Of a DNA stretch of 64,000 bases, positions 10,382 through 17,550 are shown piece after piece (the first letter of the stretch is position 1; each line of letters starts with the position of its first letter). Source of the stretch: Roseomonas aerilata DSM 19363. GTDB taxonomy: Bacteria > Pseudomonadota > Alphaproteobacteria > Acetobacterales > Acetobacteraceae. The notes under the pieces are model-generated. The model made no database searches, was not told the origin of the DNA, and saw nothing but the letters and a program-made list of their open reading frames with translations. The stretch is taken from the NCBI RefSeq assembly GCF_000711725.1, contig NZ_JONP01000001.1:1-64000 (forward strand). The letters run 5' to 3'. The position numbers and the translations under genes were made by a program.

Positions 10382-10395
10382 CGCCAGCGCTGGCG
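10382..10395. promoter_or_regulatory. Perfect 14-base palindrome in a divergent promoter region
   Basis: CGCCAGCGCTGGCG is a gapless palindrome midway between the divergent NTF2-like and Bug genes. A TTGACG hexamer (10407-10412, plus strand) follows 11 bases later and could be a -35 box for the Bug gene. This is the position expected for an operator, but no regulator gene is adjacent. Confidence 0.35.
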
Positions 10396-10492
10396 ATACG
10401 ACCGGCTTGACGCCCTGTGCCCGCGCTCGGCCAGATGCCTCAAAGCCGCTGCCCCGGCCCAACCGGGGATTCGCGGACGAGGGAGGCCGTCC

Positions 10493-11494
10493 ATGACCCA
10501 TCATCCACGCCTGGCGCGCCGCGCCGCGCTCGGCCTGCTCGCGCTGCCGGCCCTGCACCGCGCCGCGCCTGCCCAAGAGACCATCCAGCCGGCCTGGCCG
10601 GACCGCCCCATCCGCTTCATCCAAGGCTTCGGCGCCGGCGGCACCACCGACATCGTGGCGCGACTGATCGCCCCCTCCCTGGCCGCCGCGCTCGGCCAAC
10701 CCGTCGTAGTGGAGAACCGCCCGGGCGCCGGCGGCACTATGGCGGCCGAAAACCTCGCCCGCGCGAGGGACGGGCACACGATCATGCTCATCAACAACGG
10801 CTACGCCGTTTCCGCCGCCCTCTACCGCCGCCTTCCCTACGATCCCCTGACGGATGTGGAGCCCGTCGCCATGGTCGCCTCCGTCGGCCTCGTCCTTCTC
10901 GCCGGCACTGGGCCGGAGGCGCCCCGAGACATGGCCGAGCTCTCCCGCCGCGCGAAGGCGGCGCCGGACCGGCTTCATGTCGCGACCGTCGGCGTCGGCA
11001 GCACCCAGCACTTCGTGGCGGAAGCTATCCAGGCCGCCGCCGGCATCCGCCTCACCCATGTGCCCTATCGCGGCACCCCCGCCGCTCTCATCGCGCTGCG
11101 TAACGGGGAGGTAGAGCTGGTGGTCGAGCCCGCCTCCTCCGTTCTCGGCCAGATCCGAGGCGGGGAGGCGCGGGCGCTCGCCATCACCTCCCGCGAGCGC
11201 TCGCCCCTGCTGCCGGAGGTGCCGACGGTCGCGGAACTCCTCGGCGATCCCGGCTTCGACATCCAGACTTGGTACGCCATCGCCGTGCCCGCCGGCACGC
11301 CGCCCGCCGTGGTCGCGCGCCTCTCGGAAACCACGGCCGCCGTGCTTGCGGACCCCACCCTGCGCGCCCGCCTCGGCGAACTCGGCCTCGCCCCGCGCCC
11401 CGCCACGCCCCCGGCTGCGGTAAAGGAGGCCGTCCACGCCGAGATCGCCCGCTGGTCCGGGGTGATCGAGCGGGCGGGGATTGAGCGCCAGTAG
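10493..11494 (+). CDS. Tripartite tricarboxylate transporter substrate-binding protein (Bug/TctC family)
   Basis: A 333-residue periplasmic binding protein. The N-terminus has a signal peptide with paired arginines (LARRAALGLLALPALHRAA). The mature start IRFIQGFGAGGTTDIVARL, then GQPVVVENRPGAGGTMAAEN, and later LTHVPYRGTPAALIALRNGE, are the classic Bug motifs for carboxylate ligands. The ATG is preceded by GGGAGG. It is convergent with the ModA-like gene, with 7 bases between the stops. No TctA or TctB membrane genes are present in the window, so the transporter partner must be elsewhere or absent. Confidence 0.93.
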   Translation: MTHHPRLARRAALGLLALPALHRAAPAQETIQPAWPDRPIRFIQGFGAGGTTDIVARLIAPSLAAALGQPVVVENRPGAGGTMAAENLARARDGHTIMLINNGYAVSAALYRRLPYDPLTDVEPVAMVASVGLVLLAGTGPEAPRDMAELSRRAKAAPDRLHVATVGVGSTQHFVAEAIQAAAGIRLTHVPYRGTPAALIALRNGEVELVVEPASSVLGQIRGGEARALAITSRERSPLLPEVPTVAELLGDPGFDIQTWYAIAVPAGTPPAVVARLSETTAAVLADPTLRARLGELGLAPRPATPPAAVKEAVHAEIARWSGVIERAGIERQ

Positions 11495-11501
11495 GGGGCG
11501 C

Positions 11502-12197
11502 TCAGCCCGCCGCGATCGGCTCCAGCCCCGCCGCTTCCAGCACTGGTGCAGCCTCGGCCGAGGCGAGGAAGCGGATCAGCCGCCCCGCCGCTTCCGGCTG
11601 GGCGGAGGCGCGGAGAATGCCGGCGGAGAAGACCGCGACCGTGCCCACCTCCGCCGGCAGGCGCCCGACGAGCTCGATCCCTGGCACGGCAAGCAACTCG
11701 CTCACCTGCTGCACGGCAAGCGAGGCCTCGCCGCGCACCGCCAGCTCCGCCGTGAAGCCGGCCGGGATGACCTTCGCGCGGGCATTCACCGCCTCCGCGA
11801 TGCCCAGCCGCTCGATCAGCGCGGCGAAGGCGATGCCGCTGGCGCCACTGCGCGAATAGGCGACGCAGGGCGCGTCGAGCAGCGCCGCCCGCAGCGCCTC
11901 CGCCGTGCCGATCTCCGGATGCGGCGCGCCCGCCCGCACGGCGATGCCGATGTGGGAGCGAACGAGATCCACCGCGCTGTCCGGGTCGACCAACCCTTCC
12001 GCCGCCAGCTCCGCGATGCCCTCGGCCGTGAGGATGACGAGGTCGGCTGCCTCGCCGCCCCGAAGGCGCGGCATCAGCCCCTGGGTGGGCGCGAACTCCG
12101 CCTCCATCGACATCCCGGCCGCAGCCTCCATCCGCGGCACCATGCCCCGCATCGCCCCCGCGACCGCGAGGGTGGAGAGGACCCGCAGCCCGCTCAT
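11502..12197 (-). CDS. ModA-like substrate-binding protein lacking an evident signal peptide
   Basis: A 231-residue protein of the type II periplasmic binding fold resembling molybdate-binding ModA. FAPTQGLMPRLRGGEAADLV corresponds to the ModA lobe 1 motif, VRSHIGIAVRAGAPHPEIGT to the strand entering lobe 2, and AYSRSGASGIAFAALIERLG to the ligand helix. The N-terminus (MSGLRVLSTLAVAGAMRG) starts directly with the first beta strand, so no export signal is visible and the protein is probably cytoplasmic. Its ATG overlaps the stop of the upstream dehydrogenase gene as ATGA, which makes it the last member of a coupled five-gene operon. A role in molybdate transport is doubtful; ligand sensing or sequestration is an inference. 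Confidence 0.8.
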   Translation of the reverse strand: MSGLRVLSTLAVAGAMRGMVPRMEAAAGMSMEAEFAPTQGLMPRLRGGEAADLVILTAEGIAELAAEGLVDPDSAVDLVRSHIGIAVRAGAPHPEIGTAEALRAALLDAPCVAYSRSGASGIAFAALIERLGIAEAVNARAKVIPAGFTAELAVRGEASLAVQQVSELLAVPGIELVGRLPAEVGTVAVFSAGILRASAQPEAAGRLIRFLASAEAAPVLEAAGLEPIAAG

Positions 12198-13102
12198 CCC
12201 TCCAACCCCGACAATTCCGCGACGAGCTGCCCGAGGGCGGCCGAATCCATCCCCCCGCGCCCACTGTTCACGAGCGCCTCCATCATCTGCGCCGCCAGCG
12301 CGGTGGAGGGGGCGAAGACCCCGTGGTCGCGCATGGCGGCCAGGGAGAGCCGCGTGTCCTTCCGCATCAGCTCCGCCCGGAAGCCGGGCTGAAGCGTTCC
12401 CTCGATGATCCGCTTCGCGTGGTTCTCCATCACGAAGGACTTCGCCGAACCGCCCAGCAACGCCTGCCGCATCGCCATCGGGTCCAGCCCCGCCTTGCGC
12501 CCGAGCGCCAGCGCCTCGGACACCGCCAGCATGGTCGCCGCCACCATCAACTGGTTCGCGGACTTGCAGACCTGGCCCGCGCCGGCCGGGCCGAGATGAG
12601 TGAAGGTCTTGCCTACTGCCTCGAAGAAGGGCCGCGCTCGCGCAAAGGCATCCGCGTCGCCGCCGATCATGCAGGTCAGCGTGCCCGCCTGCGCGCCAGC
12701 CGGGCCGCCGCTCACGGGGCTGTCCAGCAGATGCGCGCCGCGCTCCTCCAGCAGCCGCTTCGCCAAAGCGGCGGCGGGGGCGGCGGCGATGGTGCTGAAG
12801 TCGATCACCACCGTGCCGGGTGCCACACCTTCCGCCACGCCCTCCGGCCCGAAAAGCACCGCCTCTACGTCCGGCGTATCCGGCAGACAGAGGCCCACCA
12901 CTGCCGCCCCGTGCGCGGCCTCGGCCGGCGTCGCGGCCCAGGTCGCGCCGGCGGCCTCCAGCGCTTCTGCCTTGCCCCGGCTACGGTTGTGTACGGAGAG
13001 GGCGAAGCCCGACTTCGCGATATTGGCGGCCATTGCGGCCCCCATGACGCCCAGCCCGAGGAAGGCGACGCGCGCCGGCGGCGATACGGTATCCAAGATC
13101 AT
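12194..13102 (-). CDS. NAD(P)-dependent oxidoreductase of the 3-hydroxyisobutyrate dehydrogenase family
   Basis: A 302-residue beta-hydroxyacid dehydrogenase. The N-terminal Rossmann motif is VAFLGLGVMGAAMAANIAKS, the substrate motif is LLDSPVSGGPAGAQAGTLTC, and the catalytic lysine lies in GQVCKSANQLMVAATMLAVS. The family oxidises 3-hydroxy acids such as 3-hydroxyisobutyrate, tartronate semialdehyde (in reverse) or similar. The start overlaps the preceding Bug gene stop by one base (TGATG) and the stop overlaps the ModA-like gene. Operon context with an aldolase-like and an Ldh-family gene points to hydroxycarboxylate catabolism; the exact substrate is unknown. Confidence 0.9.
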   Translation of the reverse strand: MILDTVSPPARVAFLGLGVMGAAMAANIAKSGFALSVHNRSRGKAEALEAAGATWAATPAEAAHGAAVVGLCLPDTPDVEAVLFGPEGVAEGVAPGTVVIDFSTIAAAPAAALAKRLLEERGAHLLDSPVSGGPAGAQAGTLTCMIGGDADAFARARPFFEAVGKTFTHLGPAGAGQVCKSANQLMVAATMLAVSEALALGRKAGLDPMAMRQALLGGSAKSFVMENHAKRIIEGTLQPGFRAELMRKDTRLSLAAMRDHGVFAPSTALAAQMMEALVNSGRGGMDSAALGQLVAELSGLEG

Positions 13103-14061
13103 CAGGTCCTCTTCATCGCGGTGCGGATCCCGTCCAGCAGCCGGTCCATCGCGGCCTGGAAAGTCGGCCCATCCGCGTACCCGTCCGCCTCGCCCACGCG
13201 CTCCATGAAGCGCGCCCAGGTCGGGGTCTGCATGCCCTGGCGGAAGCGGTCGTGCAGGGACTTCACCATCTCGTCGGTCAGTCCCGCGGGACCGACCCAG
13301 CCCTTCATGTTGTCGGCCACGATGTCGTAGCCGAGCTCGCGCATTGTCGGCACGTCCTTGTAGGCCGGCGCACGCTGCTCCGCCGCCAAGGCCAGCAGCT
13401 TGATGTCGCCCGAGGTCACGAAGCCGCCCAGCTCGTCCGAGGCGTTGATGTTCAGCGCCGTCTGCCCGGCGATCAGCGCCTGCAGCGCCGGCCCGCCGCC
13501 GGTATAGGGCACGTGCAGGAACTGCACCCCCGCCGCGCGCTCAAGCAGGACGAAGATCGCCTGCGAGAGCGTCCCGTTTCCCGCCGAGCCGTGCGCGATA
13601 CCGCCGGGATCCGCCTTCGCCGCCGCGATGGCCGCGGAAAGGTCGGCGAAGCGCGGCGTCGGCCCGTTCTTGCAGACGAGGAAATGCCCGTTCCGCGTCA
13701 TGCGGATCACCGCGCGGAAGGAGTGCTTGGGGTCGTAGGGCAGGTCTCGGAAGGCGGGGAGGGAGGTGCTCTCGCTGCCGCCATGGACGATCAGCGTGTG
13801 CCCGTCTGGCGCCGCGCGGGCCACCTGCTCCGCCGCCAGCGCGCCGCCCGCGCCGGGGCGGTTCACCACCACCAGCGGCACGGGGAAGAAGGGCGCGGAG
13901 GCCTCCGCGATGGTGCGCGCGATGATGTCGCTGCCGCCCCCCGGCGCGTAGCCGACGATGAGCTGCATCGGCCGCGTCGGCGCCCAGGGGCCGATCTGCT
14001 GGGCGAAAGCCGGGCAGGCCAGCGCCGTGGCCGCGGCCCCGAGGATCGTCCTGCGCTTCAT
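13102..14061 (-). CDS. Bug/TctC-family substrate-binding protein
   Basis: A 319-residue binding protein with a short export signal (MKRRTILGAAATALACPAFA). The hallmarks are MQLIVGYAPGGGSDIIARTI, PLVVVNRPGAGGALAAEQVA and FLHVPYTGGGPALQALIAGQ. It is the third gene of the coupled minus-strand operon, 23 bases after the Ldh-family gene and one base into the dehydrogenase gene. This position suggests that it captures the substrate degraded by the operon enzymes. No membrane components accompany it. Confidence 0.92.
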   Translation of the reverse strand: MKRRTILGAAATALACPAFAQQIGPWAPTRPMQLIVGYAPGGGSDIIARTIAEASAPFFPVPLVVVNRPGAGGALAAEQVARAAPDGHTLIVHGGSESTSLPAFRDLPYDPKHSFRAVIRMTRNGHFLVCKNGPTPRFADLSAAIAAAKADPGGIAHGSAGNGTLSQAIFVLLERAAGVQFLHVPYTGGGPALQALIAGQTALNINASDELGGFVTSGDIKLLALAAEQRAPAYKDVPTMRELGYDIVADNMKGWVGPAGLTDEMVKSLHDRFRQGMQTPTWARFMERVGEADGYADGPTFQAAMDRLLDGIRTAMKRT

Positions 14062-14084
14062 CCTTGTTTCCTCCCGTTCCGTTC

Positions 14085-15176
14085 TCAGTCGTCGCTGAGC
14101 TCGTATCTCGCTCCCGAACGCCCGCAGATGGCGCGGATATGCGCCTCCAGCGCGGGCGGCACCGGAATGCCCTCGGCCAGCCGCCGCTCGCGCTCCATCG
14201 CCTCGGGGTCGCCGCCCACCAGGACGGGGCGCGCGGGATCGGCCGGTGGCGTCGCGCGCAGGGTGTCGATCATGGCGTCCATCTCCGCCTCGAACCCGCC
14301 CTCGGGCCGGAAGGCGCGCGGATTGATCGCGAGGAAGAAGTGCCCGACATCGTCGGGATCGCCCGGCACCCGCGTGGGGTTGCGGATCGGCCCGAACGCG
14401 GCGCCCGTCAGCGTGGCCGAGAGCACCTGCACCATCACGCCGAGCCCATAGCCTTTGTGCCCGCCCGTCACCTCCGCGCCGCCGAGCGGTGTCACGCCGC
14501 CGCCAGGCTCCTTGAAGATGATCCGCATGGCTTCAGCGGAATCCGTCACCGGCCGCCCAGCCTCGTCCACCACCCATCCCTCCGGGATCGGCTTCCCGTT
14601 GAGGTCGTAGACCTTCACCTTGTTGGCCGCGACCGTTGTGGTGGAGATGTCGAGTACGAAGGGGCGGTTCCGCAACGCAGGCGCGGCGAAGGCGATGGGG
14701 TTCGCGCCCAGCAGCGGCAGCGTGCCGCGCGTCGGCACCATCAGCACCGTGCGCGCGGAGCTGGTGATCATCCCGATCATCCCCGCCGACGACGCGACGC
14801 GCGCGTAATGCCCGGCCGCACCGAAATGGTGGGAGTTGCGCGCCCCCACCGCCGCGATCCCCGCAGCCCGGGCCTTCTCCACCGCGAGCCGGATGCAGAA
14901 ATCCGCGACGGGATGCCCGAGATTGGCGCCGCCATCCACGAGTGCCGTCGCCGGCATGTCCAGCACCAAGCGCGGACGTGCGGAGAGGTCGAGCTGCCCG
15001 GCTTCCCGGAAGCTCTCGTACATCATCAGCATCGAGAGCCCATGGCTGTCGATGCCCATCAGATCGGTCTCGACCATTGCCTCGGCGGTGGTCGCCGCCA
15101 GGTCCTCGGCCATGCCCCAGGCGTGCAGCACGCCCAGGATCTGCCGCCGGACGCGCTCGGCCGGAACGTGCCTCAT
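14085..15176 (-). CDS. Ldh-family (malate/L-sulfolactate/ureidoglycolate type) dehydrogenase
   Basis: A 363-residue NAD(P)-dependent oxidoreductase of the non-Rossmann YlbC/ComC family. The core motifs visible are ETDLMGIDSHGLSMLMMYES, AVGARNSHHFGAAGHYARVA, LGANPIAFAAPALRNRPFVL, and GGHKGYGLGVMVQVLSATLT. The conserved His of the SHG motif and the NSHHFG motif are both present. Members oxidise 2-hydroxy acids (malate, lactate, sulfolactate, ureidoglycolate, delta-pyrroline carboxylate). The start overlaps the RraA-like gene stop by four bases, so the two are translationally coupled. Confidence 0.92.
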   Translation of the reverse strand: MRHVPAERVRRQILGVLHAWGMAEDLAATTAEAMVETDLMGIDSHGLSMLMMYESFREAGQLDLSARPRLVLDMPATALVDGGANLGHPVADFCIRLAVEKARAAGIAAVGARNSHHFGAAGHYARVASSAGMIGMITSSARTVLMVPTRGTLPLLGANPIAFAAPALRNRPFVLDISTTTVAANKVKVYDLNGKPIPEGWVVDEAGRPVTDSAEAMRIIFKEPGGGVTPLGGAEVTGGHKGYGLGVMVQVLSATLTGAAFGPIRNPTRVPGDPDDVGHFFLAINPRAFRPEGGFEAEMDAMIDTLRATPPADPARPVLVGGDPEAMERERRLAEGIPVPPALEAHIRAICGRSGARYELSDD

Positions 15177-15850
15177 CGCGTAACAGCGACACCCTTGGCC
15201 GCGAGCGTCTCCTCCACCCAGCCGCGCACCCAGCCGCCGCCCTTGATCGCTGCGGTGGTCTCCTGCTCCTTGGCGGAGTGCTTCTCGGCATCGGCGATCA
15301 CCTGCGCGGCCTCGGCCAGCGGAATCACCACCACGCCGTCCTCGTCCGCCGCGATCAGGTCGCCGGGCATCACCACCTGCCCGCCGCAGGCGATGGGATA
15401 GCCGATCTCGCCGGGCCCGTCCTTGTAGGGGCCTGCCGGCGTCGCGCCGCGCGCCCAGACGCCGATATCCATCCGTTCGATGCCGTCGAGGTCGCGCACG
15501 GCACCGTCGATCACCAGCGCACCGACGCCGCGGCTCTCGGCATGGCCGATCATCAGGTCACCGGCGAGCGCGATCTCGAGGTCGCCGCCCCCGTCGCAGA
15601 CGATCACCTCCCCCGGCCGCGCGAGATCGATGGCGCGGTGGAGAAAGAGGTTGTCGCCCGGCCGCGCCTTCACCGTCAGCGCGGGGCCGACGAAGGTCCG
15701 CCGCCCGCCATAAGCCATGAAGCCGCCGCGCATCGCCTGGAGCCGGCTCATCACGTCGCCGATATTGGCCACCGGCAGCTTCGCCGCGCGGGCGATCAGG
15801 GCGGCGTCGGGCTCGGGGCGCCGCTCGGTGATGCGAAGGCCAACGGTCAT
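15173..15850 (-). CDS. RraA-like protein, probable 4-hydroxy-4-methyl-2-oxoglutarate/4-carboxy-4-hydroxy-2-oxoadipate aldolase type
   Basis: A 225-residue protein of the RraA/HMG-aldolase fold. LPVANIGDVMSRLQAMRGGF, the phosphate or oxalate-binding loop PGDNLFLHRAIDLARPGEVIV and VIDGAVRDLDGIERMDIGVW (with the RD pair that binds pyruvate and metal in the aldolases) are visible. Presence of GDLIAADEDGVVVIP is also family-typical. It leads the operon with Ldh, Bug, 3-hydroxyisobutyrate-dehydrogenase-like and ModA-like genes. An ATG at 15850 with GGAGAG upstream is preferred. Catabolic aldolase or decarboxylase is more likely than RNase E inhibition, judging by context. Confidence 0.87.
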   Translation of the reverse strand: MTVGLRITERRPEPDAALIARAAKLPVANIGDVMSRLQAMRGGFMAYGGRRTFVGPALTVKARPGDNLFLHRAIDLARPGEVIVCDGGGDLEIALAGDLMIGHAESRGVGALVIDGAVRDLDGIERMDIGVWARGATPAGPYKDGPGEIGYPIACGGQVVMPGDLIAADEDGVVVIPLAEAAQVIADAEKHSAKEQETTAAIKGGGWVRGWVEETLAAKGVAVTR

Positions 15851-15870
15851 GCGGGAAACTCTCCTGGCGA

Positions 15871-15887
15871 TCCGCCGTCGCGGCGGA
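15871..15887. promoter_or_regulatory. Inverted repeat upstream of the RraA-Ldh operon
   Basis: TCCGCCG-TCG-CGGCGGA, a perfect seven-base repeat with a three-base centre, begins 20 bases upstream of the RraA-like start and abuts its ribosome binding site. It could be an operator or a leader hairpin. A second repeat, GGATCG-GCA-CGATCC (15977-15991), lies in the same 198-base divergent region, closer to the plus-strand Bug gene. Confidence 0.35.
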
Positions 15888-16048
15888 ATGATCGTCGGAG
15901 AGGCGGCGGAGAGGGGCACCCGATGGCACCCGGCATCCGGACATTCCCCTCCGCGCCGTCTTGGCGGCGCGGCCCAGGATCGGCACGATCCCCCGCGATT
16001 GGCAAGCCGCCCGCCCCGAGGGGAAAGGGTGGCGAGGGGGAGGAAAGC

Positions 16049-17008
16049 ATGAAGCGTCGCAGCCTGGCGGTCCTTGCCGCATCATCCGCTGCCGCCCTCG
16101 CGGCAGGCCCGGCCCGCGCGGCCTGGCCGGAGCGCCCGATCACGATGATCGTCGCCTTTCCGCCCGGCGGCGGCACGGATGTCGCCGCCCGCACCCTCGC
16201 GCGCTTCCTCGAACGGGAGCTAGGCCAATCCGTCGTCGTCCTCAACCGCGCCGGTGCGGGCGGCGAGATCGGCTGGGCCGAGATGGTCCGCTCGCCGCCG
16301 GACGGCTACACGATCGGCTTCATCAACACGCCCAACATCGTCAGCATCCCGATCGAGCGGCAGGCCCGGTACAAGCTGGAGGACTTCGCGCCTGTCGCGA
16401 ACGTGGTGGACGATCCCGGCGCCTTCCTCGTGCCGCCCGACAGCCGCTTCCGCACCCTTCCGGACCTCGTCGCCTTCGCGAAGGCGAACCCTGACACCGT
16501 CACCTATGGCACCACCGGCATCGGCTCCGACGACCACCTCGCGGCGCTCGCCTTCGAGCGGCTGGCGGGCGTGCGGATGACCCACGTGCCCTTCGCGGGG
16601 GCGGCCCCCGTGCGCAATGCCATCCTCGGCCGGCAGATCATGGTCGCCAGCATGAATGTGGGGGAGGGGATCAACGACATGCGCCAGGACCAGCTCCGCG
16701 CCCTGGGCCAGATGGCGACCGAACGTTGGACCGAGGCTCCGGACACCCCCACCTTCCGCGAGCAGGGCTTCGACGTGGTGCAGGGCTCCATGCGCGGCCT
16801 GGCCGCCCCGGCCGGCGTCCCCGCCCCGGTGCTGGAGCGCCTCGCCGCCGCCACGCGCGCGGTGATGGAGGACGCGGAGTTCCGCCGCCTCGCCTCGCAG
16901 CAGGCGCTGCCCCTGCGCTACCTCGCGCCGCCCGAGTACCGGGCCACGCTTTCAGCGCTGCGCGATGACCTTCAATCCCTCTGGCGCGCCCATCCTTGGA
17001 AGGAGTAG
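16049..17008 (+). CDS. Bug/TctC-family substrate-binding protein
   Basis: A 319-residue periplasmic binding protein divergent from the RraA-Ldh operon. The signal peptide is MKRRSLAVLAASSAAALAAG. Motifs include ITMIVAFPPGGGTDVAARTL, GQSVVVLNRAGAGGEIGWAE and VRMTHVPFAGAAPVRNAILG. The ATG at 16049 is preceded by AGGGGGAGGAAAGC, a strong ribosome binding site; the frame is open far upstream but without family sequence. With the operon Bug gene it makes two binding proteins around one catabolic unit, which may recognise related ligands. Confidence 0.93.
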   Translation: MKRRSLAVLAASSAAALAAGPARAAWPERPITMIVAFPPGGGTDVAARTLARFLERELGQSVVVLNRAGAGGEIGWAEMVRSPPDGYTIGFINTPNIVSIPIERQARYKLEDFAPVANVVDDPGAFLVPPDSRFRTLPDLVAFAKANPDTVTYGTTGIGSDDHLAALAFERLAGVRMTHVPFAGAAPVRNAILGRQIMVASMNVGEGINDMRQDQLRALGQMATERWTEAPDTPTFREQGFDVVQGSMRGLAAPAGVPAPVLERLAAATRAVMEDAEFRRLASQQALPLRYLAPPEYRATLSALRDDLQSLWRAHPWKE

Positions 17009-17026
17009 GCGCGTCTCGCCCTGCAC

Positions 17027-17506
17027 TCAGTGCGTGTGCTGGGCGGCCGGCGGCCCGCTGGCGCCCGCCCCCTGCACTGCCACCTGAACCTGCACCGCGC
17101 CCGCGCGCTCGAAGTTCAGCGTCAGCGGCACGGTCGTGCCCGCGCGCAGCGCCTGGCTCAGCCCGGTCATCATGACATGCGACCCGCCCGGCCGCAGCGT
17201 CACGCTGCCGCCCGCGGGAATCTCGATGCCGGTGACGGGGCGCATCCGCATCACGTCGCCCTCCCGCACCGTTTCGTGGATCTCCGTCGTGCGGGCGAGG
17301 GGAGAGGAGGCGGAGACGAGCCGGTCCGCTGCCGTGCCGGTGTTGCGCAGCGTGAGGAACGCTCCACCATTGCCGCCCTGCAGCGCGGCGCGCGCCCAGG
17401 GCTGCTCCACGGCGATCCCGCCCGTCCCCTGCGCCGAGATCGGCGTGGCGAGGGCGAGCGCGCCCAGCATGGAAAGCCCGGCAAGGGCACGGCGGCAAAG
17501 GGTCAT
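17027..17506 (-). CDS. Periplasmic copper chaperone PCu(A)C family
   Basis: A 159-residue protein that carries Cu(I) to cytochrome oxidase in the periplasm. A signal peptide (LCRRALAGLSMLGALALATP) precedes the cupredoxin-like domain. Copper ligands are visible as the His in EIHETVREGDVMRM, its following Met, and the HVM of GGSHVMMTG, spaced as in the H-x-M family pattern; a His-rich end (AAQHTH) may add metal binding. The ATG at 17506 starts the signal; the 16 codons before it are not protein-like. It is convergent with the Bug gene and stands alone, with no SenC or cox genes in sight. Confidence 0.9.
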   Translation of the reverse strand: MTLCRRALAGLSMLGALALATPISAQGTGGIAVEQPWARAALQGGNGGAFLTLRNTGTAADRLVSASSPLARTTEIHETVREGDVMRMRPVTGIEIPAGGSVTLRPGGSHVMMTGLSQALRAGTTVPLTLNFERAGAVQVQVAVQGAGASGPPAAQHTH

Positions 17507-17550
17507 GAACGGTTCATCCAGAATACGGGGCGATGGAACGGGCGCGGCGC

